A stretch of DNA of 29,368 bases from Perkinsus olseni (Eukaryota; Perkinsozoa; Perkinsida): assembly GCA_013115125.1 (NCBI GenBank), contig JABANN010000432.1:1-29368 (forward strand). Direction: 5' to 3'. Below are positions 17,693 to 27,031 of the stretch, piece by piece (within the stretch, counting starts at the first letter, position 1; every line of letters begins with the position of its first letter). Under the pieces are notes generated by a model, which did not search any database, was not told where the DNA came from, and was given only the letters and a program-made list of their open reading frames with translations. A program made the position numbers and the translations under genes.

Positions 17693-18710
17693 CCTCACCT
17701 GAGAGTTTAGTTGAGTGGGTAGGTGTTACTCATTATGCGCCGATCGTCTTGTGCATGCACGCATAGCTGATTCCACTCCTGAGAGTGAGCTTAGGAAAAC
17801 TAAGAGAAAGGCTTTACGCTCCTTCCCGTCTTGCGTTGACTATGAGCAACATCAAAGAAGCAACAGTAGGAGATGTAATGGTGAATGCATGATGGGTAAG
17901 CGTGAAGGCTCGGCACGCTCAGTGTGCGATACATCGCAAGATGCGCAAAGATACTCGTATCTTGAAACGGCTGTCTGCATGAAACGGTGTAGCGGAGGTT
18001 CGATCGAGAGCCAAAACTAGACCCCTGATCTGTGTTGATATATGACTAATCCTCCTTAAGCGCATGACCTCGATGAGTCCGCGCATCAGTTAGTTGGCCT
18101 GCGCCGGTGTCCTGAAGACAAGCGGTCGGGCTCAGAGCACGACGAATGTAGCTCTCCCGTAATCATGGATGATACGAGGAATGCAGTCTTGTCGGTTTGT
18201 GACGCGCTTCCGTAGACCAACCAGAGAAATCGATTACTCGGGCGAGCGCTGATCGCGGCATTTTTGAGACGACATCTGCGAGATTCACGCCGGCTCCTAT
18301 TATCATGGGTTAGGGGTGTTGCTTTATTGTTTCTTGTGTTGTACGCGGTCATCATCTGGGATTGTCTGATGTGCTCCTTTGGAGGGACTTGCCCTGCTGA
18401 GCGTATCTTAGGTTGAAGATGGTTGTCGGCACGCAAGAGGGACAGGCGAATGATTTGCGTTGTTGATGATGACGATTGTGTGGAATGTCCCCCTCGTCGG
18501 AGTATTTTGTTTTGATTATTGGTAGTAGTGCAGAAAGAGTATCTTTTAGTGTGCAAAAGCGTCTATCGGAACGGCTGTATGGTAGTGTTAGTCCTAGAAA
18601 CGGGTATCTTAGGTTGAACGAGTAAGATACAAAATAACTCAAATTCAAGCCATATGTTACAGTGTCTTTGCCTTCTCCTTCTGCGGCCTGCCTCTGCTTC
18701 TTCTCTGGGA
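17693..18710. other. Unassigned stretch before the secreted-protein array
   Basis: No convincing gene. Open frames on both strands lack ATG starts or a splice pattern. GGTATCTTAGGTTGAA occurs at 18603-18618, and an almost identical CGTATCTTAGGTTGAA at 18402-18417, a direct repeat about 200 bp apart. Confidence 0.35.
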
Positions 18711-19035
18711 ATGTCGATCATTTTCCGTCTCTTCGCTGTCCTCCTGCTGCTGATTCCCTCTACTGTTACTATTGCTTCGGCTTCGGCGGCCGCCAGAGGG
18801 ACCATCTCGACCGAGCTCGAGACTCTTATGACGTCGTTAAGAGCTAAGAAGGCATCAAAGAATGCGACCACTAGACGCAACGGCAGCGCCATCCCTAACA
18901 GGAGGTCTCCTGGCAGCTCTGATGAAAGTGGGTCAAGCGTGATCAGCGCTTTTTGGTCATTGTTGTTTCGCGTCAGGCTTGTCGGAGATCCTCGGCGTGC
19001 TCAAGCGCGTTGTTACTGGTCGCCGCAGTCTGTGA
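18711..19035 (+). CDS. Small secreted protein, array member 1 (2 exons, 91 aa)
   Basis: Member of the window's tandem secreted-protein family; function unknown. Exons 18711-18927 and 18977-19035, with a 49-nt phase-1 intron (GTGGGT...GCGTCAG). Residues 1-26 are a clear signal peptide (MSIIFRLFAVLLLLIPSTVT, then IASASA). The family motif follows: ISTELETLMTSLRAKKAS. After it comes a basic, Ser/Asn/Arg-rich stretch. Exon 2 codes the family tail SLSEILGVLKRVVTGRRSL and a stop. There are no cysteines in the mature part, so it is not a disulfide-rich toxin or defensin. It is the first copy in the array; the next starts 1.28 kb downstream. The splice model is supported by the same architecture in the six other copies. 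Confidence 0.75.
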
Positions 19036-19724
19036 GGATGGTGATGATGTTCATGACCTTTGACCTCGATGCTTGCTACGGCTATCCTCGTCTTATCTGA
19101 TCTTTTCAAGAAGAAGTTATTTCCGATGATTTTGACTGTACTCACACTAAGAGTGGTTGTAAAAACACAACTGCGTCCCTCTTGTTATCCATTCTTACCG
19201 TCTTCTGTGGCGGTAGCATGTAAATACCCCAAATCGAAGAACCGAAGGAAGCCGATTTTGCTGGTTACTGTTTTGCTGCTGTATGTGACGAAACATTGCT
19301 CAGGACTTCCCATTATCGTCATCACCATGCTTTATCGTTTTCCATGAGTATTGTTTTCACATTGGCACCAGCAGCAGTAGTAGTGGTATTGTTATCGTGA
19401 GTAGAAATCGGTGAAAGAGTAGTGATTATGAATTTTTCGTCATACCAATAATTGTTCTGTAGTCCTGATCGAGGGCGATCAACTTTCTGAGCTCATAGTA
19501 GTTCTTCTGTGACGGTGCGTGGTCCGTACGAGGACGTGTAACTGGTCTTTTTTACTGTCATTGTAGAAGACGCTGACAACGCGTGTCTGGTTACCATTGT
19601 CTTAACTAGTGCCCTGTGCGCTTTTCCGATGTGAAATTACAAATAACGCACAGTCGTATTATTATGACGAATTGTTAAAGTCAAGGGTCCGCCCGATTCT
19701 CGAGCCACCTTGGCGGCAGCGGTC

Positions 19725-19808
19725 ATGAAATGGTTTTCGCTGCTGCTGCTGGTCCTTGGCTACTGGGCGATTCTTGAGAAGAAACCGTTGATTCGACGCC
19801 TCCGATAG
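19725..19808 (+). other. Micro-ORF with a signal-like leader (27 aa)
   Basis: ATG at 19725 opens MKWFSLLLLVLGYWAILEKK, then PLIRRLR and a stop. It lies between array members 1 and 2 and has the hydrophobic leader expected of the family, but not the motif or the second exon. It could be a decayed copy or chance. Confidence 0.2.
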
Positions 19809-19989
19809 TGTTATGACGGACATGATTAGGAATGAGCGAGTTCAAATGGTGATTCGCTTTTCAACGAAGACGATGGCTTGGAGGTCGACCGAGTCATTTT
19901 TGAGGTCTTGGATTTTGTGTTGATGGTTGGGCCTGCCTTCAAGAGTATTGTTGTTGTGCCCCCTTCAGTTGCGCTCTGTTGGGTTCCTG

Positions 19990-20474
19990 ATGGCTTCTCG
20001 CCGGTTTTGGAGCATTATCAGTATCGTGACTGTGTTCATAATCATCACAGCGTCGTGGCTGCCTGTTAATGCCGTAGAGCCAAGGGAAGGTGTTGATAAG
20101 TTGTACTCGTCGATGATGTCTGGCCTAAGTGCCAAGCAGCACAGGCTAGACAGAAGGCTTAAAGGTGAGGGGACTTCGAGAGGCTTGTTGAGGCGTCCTT
20201 GTCACATGGCCTCCTGCTGCTGGCCGCCTTTGACTGAATCAAGTATGGCATAGTATGGAGCCCCGTAGCTGTCTTTGCACGTTATAAGTGTCAGCGGCGA
20301 CTTGGTCGTAGACCAGTTGATACGAGTATTAGCGATCTTTTGGGCGTCCGCTGTGATTTTTCCACGAGAAGGCGTGTAGTGTTCCTTGCTGGCTCCGCTG
20401 CTTCGGTGATGACGACGTTTTCAGGTCTCCGATCTGTGCTTGAGGTCCTCGACGACAACACTAGCGCTTCTTAA
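19990..20474 (+). CDS. Small secreted protein, array member 2 (2 exons, 74 aa)
   Basis: Exons 19990-20164 and 20425-20474, with a 260-nt phase-1 intron (GTGAGG...GTTTTCAG), the longest in the family. The N-terminus is basic then hydrophobic (MASRRFWSIISIVTVFIIIT) and ends near ASWLPVNA, a probable signal peptidase site. The family motif is VDKLYSSMMSGLSAKQHR, followed by the basic LDRRLK. Exon 2 codes GLRSVLEVLDDNTSAS and stops. Mature length is about 46 residues. The function is unknown; the protein is probably secreted. Reading on past the donor gives only an unrelated 29-codon stretch that stops at 20253. Confidence 0.72.
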
Positions 20475-20742
20475 GATGTGCTTCGAGACTCCACATTCCA
20501 CCCCCTTAACCAAGTGGACTTGGTTCCACAACAAGAAGCTTTTGATATTGTCGTAGCCAGCGTCGGCCCCTATTCAGTGACTTGAGGGAGCCTAGAAACG
20601 AGGGTAGCAAATATATAGATTTTTTGAGAAGTACACCTCCGATTATGTATAGCCGTTGTCGTCATTATCATCATTGAGGGCAAGGAATGGTGTAATCGAA
20701 CATCATGTTTCACTTATGGTACAGCAGACGAGCTCTGTCTGC

Positions 20743-20969
20743 TCATGTGAGTTGCGGCCGTACGGCAGCACTCCCCCTGCGTCCCTCTGATGGTCCAACA
20801 ACGGCGTCTTCGTCCTCATATGCCTTCGTCATCTCTTCACATCTTTGATAAAAGTTGTCATCATCAGTTGCGCAATAGAGTAGTGTATGGTCGTCGTTAG
20901 CCTGGTCGTGTAGTTGTTGCTGCTGTCGCTCCGTCACTTCCGTGTCTTCATCCTCGTGCTGTAGGATTT
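20743..20969 (-). CDS. Possible acidic, Gln-rich terminal exon on the minus strand
   Basis: After an acceptor (CGTTTTCAG, exon from 20969) the minus strand is open to a stop at 20743-20745. It reads ILQHEDEDTEVTERQQQQLH, then CEEMTKAYEDEDAVVG. The composition (Asp/Glu/Gln-rich, no hydrophobic leader) is unlike the array genes and looks protein-like, but no upstream exon or start was found. It could also be low-complexity DNA between array members 2 and 3. Confidence 0.25.
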
Positions 20970-21195
20970 CTGAAAACGGCTTTCTGTCCGGCGGAGCGAA
21001 CGTGGGCGCTGATGGAAAGGACCCACTGTGTGTTAGTAAACAGTTTCGTTAATGTCGACCCTGCGTCAAACTAGACAGGAAATAAGTATCTCGGTAAGGA
21101 GGATTGTGTTTGTTCCGAAGAGGAGTTGAAGGTGACCTGTTTTGCATCTTGCATGCCTGGAGCTTAGATATTTGCTTTTCATTATTGCCTCTCTC

Positions 21196-21814
21196 ATGGC
21201 TTCTCTTGCTTTGTTCCTTCGACGGCTGTCCATCCCTGTCATGTTCTTCATCCTGATGATCACCTCGGGCCAAGTCGTCTTGGGTAACAACTCGGCAACG
21301 GGGTCACTGGGCTGTCACCACGACCGAGCTGTGGCGCCACCGTGTGTCACGACAAGACGACCGCCACCGGACTCTGCTCGTTATGCACAACCAACCCCTA
21401 CTACTACACCAACGTCGTACCATCATTTCATGTATCAAACATCTTCATCACCATCTACCGCTGCTGCTGGTCCCTCTCGCTTCTCCTCCGTGTATGGTAG
21501 CTCCGATGAGAGCGTGAGCATGCCGGAGGAGATCGAGGAGTTGGTCAGCTCTCTTCAGGCAAGGCAGGCGATGAAGTATTCCTCTTCGAGGCGTATCCGG
21601 GGTGATGAGAAGAAGAGACCTGGAGAAGCTGCAGGTGGGCTCTAGATGATCGGCCTCTTCTTTAACGAGAATGGTTGGGGCCAAGCTGAAGGGCGTCCGG
21701 GTTTATTTGTTTGCGTCTACTGCAGTGGCCGTCTGTCGCACGCTGTGTTTTCTGTCAGATATTTTTGGTATTTTCGAGGCTATAGAGGCCCACCAAGTTC
21801 CCCATGCGGATTAA
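21196..21814 (+). CDS. Small secreted protein, array member 3, long-linker form (2 exons, 164 aa)
   Basis: Exons 21196-21634 and 21759-21814, with a 124-nt phase-1 intron (GTGGGC...TTCTGTCAG). Signal peptide: MASLALFLRRLSIPVMFFIL, then MITSGQVVLG. Unlike the other members it has about 80 residues of Pro/Thr/Ser/Tyr-rich linker (for example RYAQPTPTTTPTSYHHFMYQ) between the signal peptide and the family motif, including two cysteines near CHHDRAVAPPC. The motif is EIEELVSSLQARQAMKYS, followed by a basic stretch (RRIRGDEKKRP). Exon 2 codes DIFGIFEAIEAHQVPHAD and stops. The linker would suit O-glycosylation or an extended surface stalk (inference). It is the largest family member and the best candidate for a changed role. 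Confidence 0.75.
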
Positions 21815-22137
21815 AGAGTTCCCCATTATCGCCAAGATCGAGGGAAGAGGTTATTCACGACAAGTCGTGAATCAGTGTTTACCTCTCTATTTTGACGACA
21901 AGCTCCTCCTTTCTGCTGCTACTCACGTTGACAAGCATCGTTGCTGTTGAAGCCGCTACTGCGGCCCAGTGTAGCAGAGTGTTTTACATTTTTTCAATCA
22001 GAATTTACTCGGCAAAGCATTTGCGGGATTCGTTCTTATTCCCTTATTCCCTTGTTGCACAGTTGGCTTCGTAGGAAACTTTTTAATATCGCCAAGCTTT
22101 GTAAAAATTGTGAATTACTCCATGGTGGTGATGATGG

Positions 22138-22138
<1 letters not shown>

Positions 22139-22168
<30 letters not shown>
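22139..22168 (+). repeat. (CAT)10 microsatellite
   Basis: Ten CAT units in non-coding sequence downstream of array member 3. The same trinucleotide fills an intron at 16241-16276, so CAT runs seem to be tolerated in introns and spacers here. Confidence 0.9.
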
Positions 22169-22172
<4 letters not shown>

Positions 22173-22724
22173 CTGGTCGTGTATCGAGACTAGCGCCTGA
22201 GGTGTTCCGGAGGACTTCAACAGTTGCACGTTCCAACTGCGGTTTTGGCGGAATTTCCAGTGCTACATTTTGATTCTCGATGATCAACATTAGCTGTCTC
22301 ATACCACATTTCTGTGGTCGGATTGCGATGCCATGCTGTAGTCAGTCTACTGGTTGAAACCCGACCATTTGGTCAAGCGACTGGCTCGGTTTTGAAGTGG
22401 TTGCTTGGCCGTGTTGGTCGGGCTGTGCTGTTGCGTCCTGGCGGGGTACTGTATTTCAGTTGTTCCCTCTAGTGCTGTAACAGAGCGTTTATGGTCACTT
22501 GCTACACCTTTGGGCTACATGTTACGGTTTGTCTCGCGAAGTAGTAGAAGTCTAGTTTAGTTTGAACCGATTCTGTTTTCGAAAACTACTATTGCTGCTG
22601 TTGTTGTTGTTACCCGCGGTACGAGTACACTGTAGTTCTCACCACGATAGTTTTCTTCTGTACTGTTGTTTCCCGTACTGCTGCTTACTCTTTTTCTTCT
22701 CGCTGTTCGCTCACTGGTCCCTAG

Positions 22725-22765
22725 GCAGCCAAGTCGTTCTTGAGGTCATCGCCATCACCCTGTAA
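22725..22765 (+). pseudogene. Relic or unassigned second exon of an array member
   Basis: After a pyrimidine-rich tract and acceptor (GGTCCCTAG), two bases plus the codons SQVVLEVIAITL and a stop reproduce the family's second exon: the phase is the same, and VLEVI aligns with VLEVL and VLKAI of other copies. No convincing first exon was found in 22300-22700. It sits in the only gap in the regular spacing of the array, where one further copy would be expected, so a decayed member is likely. Leader-like open frames at 21892 and 22562 start with TTG, not ATG. Confidence 0.4.
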
Positions 22766-23459
22766 GGCACGTCATGTGCTGCGGTATGGTCTGTCTATGA
22801 GCGCCGACGGAAGGCTGGGCTGTCTGCACCGTAGATCGGGCGGCGTAGGTTGCTGTTGATGAAACACGATAGTTTTGTCTTCGGCAATTTTCTGAGGTGC
22901 CCTTAATGGTGCTTTGCTTCTCTCCTGATGACTTTGACTAGGCTTGAACGATCAAACGACATCCTAGCTTTTCCTCATCAATGTGAGCGAGGCAATCCAC
23001 CACCACTAATACTGCTGCTGTTAACATTCATATCAAAACATACCATAGCTATAAGATCGTCAATTTCATGCCTACCTGTTTTCAAGTCTGCCGGTGCCCA
23101 GGTCGCGGAGGTGGGGAACAGCGGCCTTCGCGTTCGGTGGAGCCTTCGTAGATTCTTGCGGTTAATATGATGATTGATGTCATCTTTTGTATGTACTCAT
23201 CTACTGCACTCCAGTCTACTGCTTGGAACTTGTTAGTGTCGTGGCCGCCAGTGTGCTGTAGTGTCACCGTCTGTGTCACCACGACGGGAATGCTCCCTCA
23301 CTGGTTGTTATGATATAACATACCTATTGGTGTCGTTGTAATCGTGATCACCCCATTTCATTCGTGGTTTCATTACCTTTCTTCTCCCCTTGCGTTGTAC
23401 TCAATCTCGAGTGCATCAGTTCGATGTTCTGACTTGCCTCAGTGTCGTTCGTCCCGATC

Positions 23460-23736
23460 ATGCAACTCCGCTGGTTTGCTCTGCTTCTTCTGTCGTGCCT
23501 CGTCACGACGGGTCAGTCCTTCATGTCCCCAGGAGCTCGAGTCTTGGAAATTTACGAGCAGATGATGGCCGACGTCGCCGGGAGGCAAGCCTCGAAGTTT
23601 ACTAAGGATGCTGAGAGTGAGATTTTACCACCACAACTCCCCAACCAAGTTTCCAACTGCTGTTGTCCTATTGCCTTTTCCCTCAGACTATAAGCGTGTG
23701 CTGCGCGCCCTTGAAGTTGGCCCGAGATGGCGATGA
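23460..23736 (+). CDS. Small secreted protein, array member 4 (2 exons, 68 aa)
   Basis: Exons 23460-23616 and 23687-23736, with a 70-nt phase-1 intron (GTGAGA...TTCCCTCAG). Signal peptide: MQLRWFALLLLSCLVTTGQS. The mature part starts FMSPGA. The family motif VLEIYEQMMADVAGRQASK is closest to that of member 6 (shared YEQMM, A/T-D). The tail exon codes NYKRVLRALEVGPRWR. At 68 aa it is the most compact member and gives the clearest picture of the minimal form: signal peptide, one helix of about 20 residues, a short basic linker and a 15-residue amphipathic tail. Function unknown. Confidence 0.78.
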
Positions 23737-24233
23737 TTGTTTCGGTGTTTGTCGGTGGAAAGAAGTCTCATGGACATCCTCCTTTTTCGTCGTAGAAGTG
23801 AACTGTCACCCGGCATTCGTCTCGGCGGCAGCAAGTCTTCGACCATCTCAACATCGTTGTTCTTAGTGGTTACGTACAGTTTCCTGATAATTTGCTGAGA
23901 CGATTATACTTTTTCCCACTTTGGAACCGTTCCATGGACCCTAAATCGGGTCGCTGGTCCCTCGTCGTCCCGTACACCGTTGGCTCGTCTAGAGCATATA
24001 AATTTTATTGTTCTACGTTGACAGAATGGCCATCATTTAAGGCCTCACAAGTTGCTTGTTGCTACTATTATCGTCGGGGTGTGGTGAAACGGTCGCTGCA
24101 CGCATACACAACCTGGACGTGTATTTTGGTGCTCTTTACATGGGAGTTGAGTTGGATTGCTACCAAGATTCTGTCAGGAACTCTGCGCTTTTGCCTTCTC
24201 ATCGGCTGTGTCGCCGTCGTTCTCGTCGGTAAA

Positions 24234-24530
24234 ATGGGCTTCCTTCGTCGCCTCGTGCTGTGTATGGCCGCTAACCTCCTTCTCACTGTTTCCGCGTTGC
24301 CTCGCTCTGGTGGCAGCGGAGGATCCCCACCGGTGATGGGAGTTGGAAACCAGGCTGAGGTTGATATTGACCAAGTGATTTCATCGCTAGGTTTGCCGAA
24401 GGCGTCCTTAAAGGGCGGGAGAAAGAGCCCTAGTAAGTCGCGCTATATCACAAGCAGTTCATTTCCGTTGCTGTTAGGTCTGGACGAGGTCTTGAAAGCC
24501 ATCGAGATTGGCACGAGCGTGGAGCGCTAG
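24234..24530 (+). CDS. Small secreted protein, array member 5 (2 exons, 83 aa)
   Basis: Exons 24234-24432 and 24478-24530, with a 45-nt phase-1 intron (GTAAGT...TGCTGTTAG), the shortest in the family. Signal peptide: MGFLRRLVLCMAANLLLTVS, ending near ALP. A Gly/Ser-rich spacer follows, then the motif VDIDQVISSLGLPKASLK and a basic stretch. The tail exon codes SLDEVLKAIEIGTSVER. The frame stays open upstream of the ATG to 23892, but the residues there are unlike the family, and the Met directly before the leader is the better start. It lies only 0.77 kb after member 4, the tightest spacing in the array. Confidence 0.72.
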   Translation: MGFLRRLVLCMAANLLLTVSALPRSGGSGGSPPVMGVGNQAEVDIDQVISSLGLPKASLKGGRKSPSKSRYITSSSFPLLLGLDEVLKAIEIGTSVER

Positions 24531-25489
24531 TCGCCATCCTAGAGTCTACCTCATGCTGCGCTACCGTTCTCTATCAACTCTATCCCATCCTCTTCGACTA
24601 ATACTGTCACGACCGGTTTCGTTCATACTCGTTAGTAGTGGCCGCTGTTGTTATCTGATCTTAGCTGAGAAATGTCACTGTTGTTTCCGAGATAAGTTTT
24701 GGACGAGACTGTTGTAGACATTAGTCGTAGTAAGACACTGTTGGTGTATTAGAATTCAGCCCACAGCCGCTTTGCATGCGTGGCGGAGCCCGCTGGTTGT
24801 CGCTCATCTTTTCGTAAGAGCAAAACAAAAAACCCATTATTACATCAGCCATGGGGAATACGTCTTCTCCATATGGAGGTGCCGTATTCTTCGTAATTTT
24901 CTCTACCCCAGCGAAATTTTATAGCAACTTTTGAGGTTCATTCCTTTGTACTATCTCTGTGGCTCTCGGGTATCTGTTGTCTGTAAGATGTTATCGGGCT
25001 CGGCGCTGTTCTGGATGTCACAGCATTATCGATCGTTGCTTATGAGAAGTGCTGCTTGAACTGATGGTTGTTCATTCGAAGGAATTTCTGCGGCTAAGTT
25101 TTCTTGTTTTCTTGAGTTGGTGACAGTGTTCAATACTTGGAGAGCTTCCTTGTTAATAAGTTAGATGATCGAACGACATTCTCATGGTCTTTGAAGTCAA
25201 AAACACGGTCCTGAGGACGCTTCGAGGTTGGAGAGGTTCACCAATTCCGGTTATGCGAATATTTCGTGCGTCGTTTGTGTGGTATGTGTGAGAGACTGTT
25301 ATGTTTTCGCTTCGCGCGTTCAAACTGTACGTGAATGTAACCGACGGTGCTGCGGTATCATGGCGCGCGCGTGTGCCTCAATCTTGAAACCGTTGTCGGA
25401 CGACGAGGGCGTTGTGCACATACTTGACATGTTGCTCCAGTGCCACTCGAATGTCCCAAGACCTTTTTTACAGATTTGCTAGGTTCCGC

Positions 25490-25816
25490 ATGCGGATTCT
25501 CACCCGATTGATCTTCCTGCTCTCCATCCTCTTCGCCCTTCTACCGGCTGCTACCGCCGCTGTATTATCGGTCGAACAAGTGTATGAGCAGATGATGACC
25601 GACTTGGTGGCTAGGAGGAACGAGCAGCTTGTCGTTCGCAGGGTGGAGAAGATTGCACGCGGTGTTGCAGGTGGGCTCCGATGGTCATTGCTCGCATGAA
25701 CTTTATGCAGAAGCTCGCTCTCATCTCGGTATCGACCTTGCTTGAAAGCGCTACTGTTCTCTGTCTCAGGTCTCGCCGCTGGCCTAGGTGCTCATGTCAG
25801 TCAGGAGTGGAGATAA
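25490..25816 (+). CDS. Small secreted protein, array member 6 (2 exons, 75 aa)
   Basis: Exons 25490-25670 and 25770-25816, with a 99-nt phase-1 intron (GTGGGC...CTGTCTCAG). A textbook signal peptide: MRILTRLIFLLSILFALLPA, with a cleavage site near ATAA. The motif VEQVYEQMMTDLVARRNE is nearly that of member 4. A basic stretch (VVRRVEKIARGVA) leads to the intron. The tail exon codes GLAAGLGAHVSQEWR, the least conserved tail, though it ends WR like member 4. Members 4 and 6 are probably the most recent duplicates or the most constrained pair. Confidence 0.76.
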
Positions 25817-26743
25817 ACACGATAAGCATTTCTGAAGAGGATGAATTTTCGATATGAAGTTGGTGCGTACTAGCGCCGTCCATAGTAGACGAAGATGTGC
25901 TTTTTGCTGTATATACCGATTATTTATTTTGAGTGCTCTTTCGTGCCGTTCATACCATACCGTTCGAAGATGCGCTCTCGTGGCGTAATAATAATTTGTA
26001 AGTGTTTGCTCGGCGTATCGTAAGGCAGATGACTTTTTGGTAACGGAAGTTTGTGATGATCCCTCAAATTTTGAGTTGTCATGAGTGAAGTGGAGTTGGG
26101 GAGGACCGTCATGGAGTCGCTTAGGATCGCGAGGTAGAAGTGAGAAGTGTGGGGAACTCTTCGATAATGGAAAATCCGATTGAAGGGTGAAGAAGTTATT
26201 CGGGCGCTTCGTTGAGGCGTTCGACCATCAAGTTCTCGTCATAATGTTGGTTAAAGATATCTTGTTAATAAACGACGAGATTCGTCGCTATGGGAGAGGC
26301 GCTCAGTATTGTACGCCATCTCAACGGCAGGGGAATATCCTCGACCTTCTAAGCCCCCCCAAGTCTCTCCGAGCGGCTCCTGAAAGGCAGTACTACGATG
26401 CGCGCCGTATGAGCTTTGTATCGCTTAATATATTCGACCTTCGGCGGAGGCCTTTCTTGCCCGTAATAGCTGCTACGTGGATAACGAGAGCCGTGTGGAC
26501 CACGCGATCGCTGTGCCACTTCGCTAGCATCAGTATGTGTGCTGCGCTCACTCAAAGGCTTCAACTCGAAGCACGCGCTCGCCAAGATACTGGTCGTTTC
26601 GAAACGGCTGGAAGCGCTGTTCAGAAACACCACAGACGTACAGCTATGTTCACCGTCGTCATTTGTTCATTCATGCTAACTTGGACAATCCTGGCAAAGT
26701 GTTGCTTTCAGACTCGCACTCTTCGCTCCTCTGCTCCTTCCCA

Positions 26744-27031
26744 ATGCCCTCACTGCGTTCTGCACTGCGCACCTCTATGGTTACTGCTCTGCTCGGAACT
26801 CACCAAGTATCCGCTGCAGCCACCCGTTTCAAGGACATCGAGACTATAGTTACATCCATTAGGGAGACTAAGAGGAGCCGAGAAAATTCGAGAGGACCGA
26901 GTACTTTGCGTTCTACGTCGCGCTGTGTGTGTGCCTCGTCGATCTTTCCTTGTTCAGGTCATTCTGAGGTCCTCGCTTCGATCCGCGAGGCATCCAAGAT
27001 TTCGAGCCAGAAGGCGCACCTGACTTATTGA
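26744..27031 (+). CDS. Small secreted protein, array member 7 (2 exons, 76 aa spliced)
   Basis: Exons 26744-26900 and 26958-27031, with a 57-nt phase-1 intron (GTACTT...CTTGTTCAG) that has no in-frame stop, so a 95-aa unspliced form is also possible. Signal peptide: MPSLRSALRTSMVTALLGTH, then QVSAAA; its hydrophobic core is weaker than in the other members. The motif is FKDIETIVTSIRETKRSR. The tail SHSEVLASIREASK is followed by SSQKAHLTY, the longest tail. It is the last recognisable copy of the array. A long open frame in another phase (26187-26849) overlaps the start; it has no ATG near its beginning and no familiar motif. Confidence 0.68.
   Translation: MPSLRSALRTSMVTALLGTHQVSAAATRFKDIETIVTSIRETKRSRENSRGPSTLRSTSRCVCASSIFPCSGHSEVLASIREASKISSQKAHLTY

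Noticed and set aside
17715-18020. 101-codon open frame on the plus strand
   Set aside because: It starts with GTG, shows no motif, and contains an internal strong donor in another frame; no gene model could be built.
21892-22074. Leader-like open frame after array member 3
   Set aside because: It starts with TTG, lacks the family motif, and has no tail exon in phase; at best a decayed fragment.
22562-22765. Leucine-rich open frame with a leader-like start
   Set aside because: It begins with TTG and has no family motif; only its last 41 bases fit the family, as a spliced tail exon.
26187-26849. 220-codon open frame overlapping array member 7
   Set aside because: It has no ATG near its start and no family motif, its composition is irregular, and it clashes with the better supported array gene.
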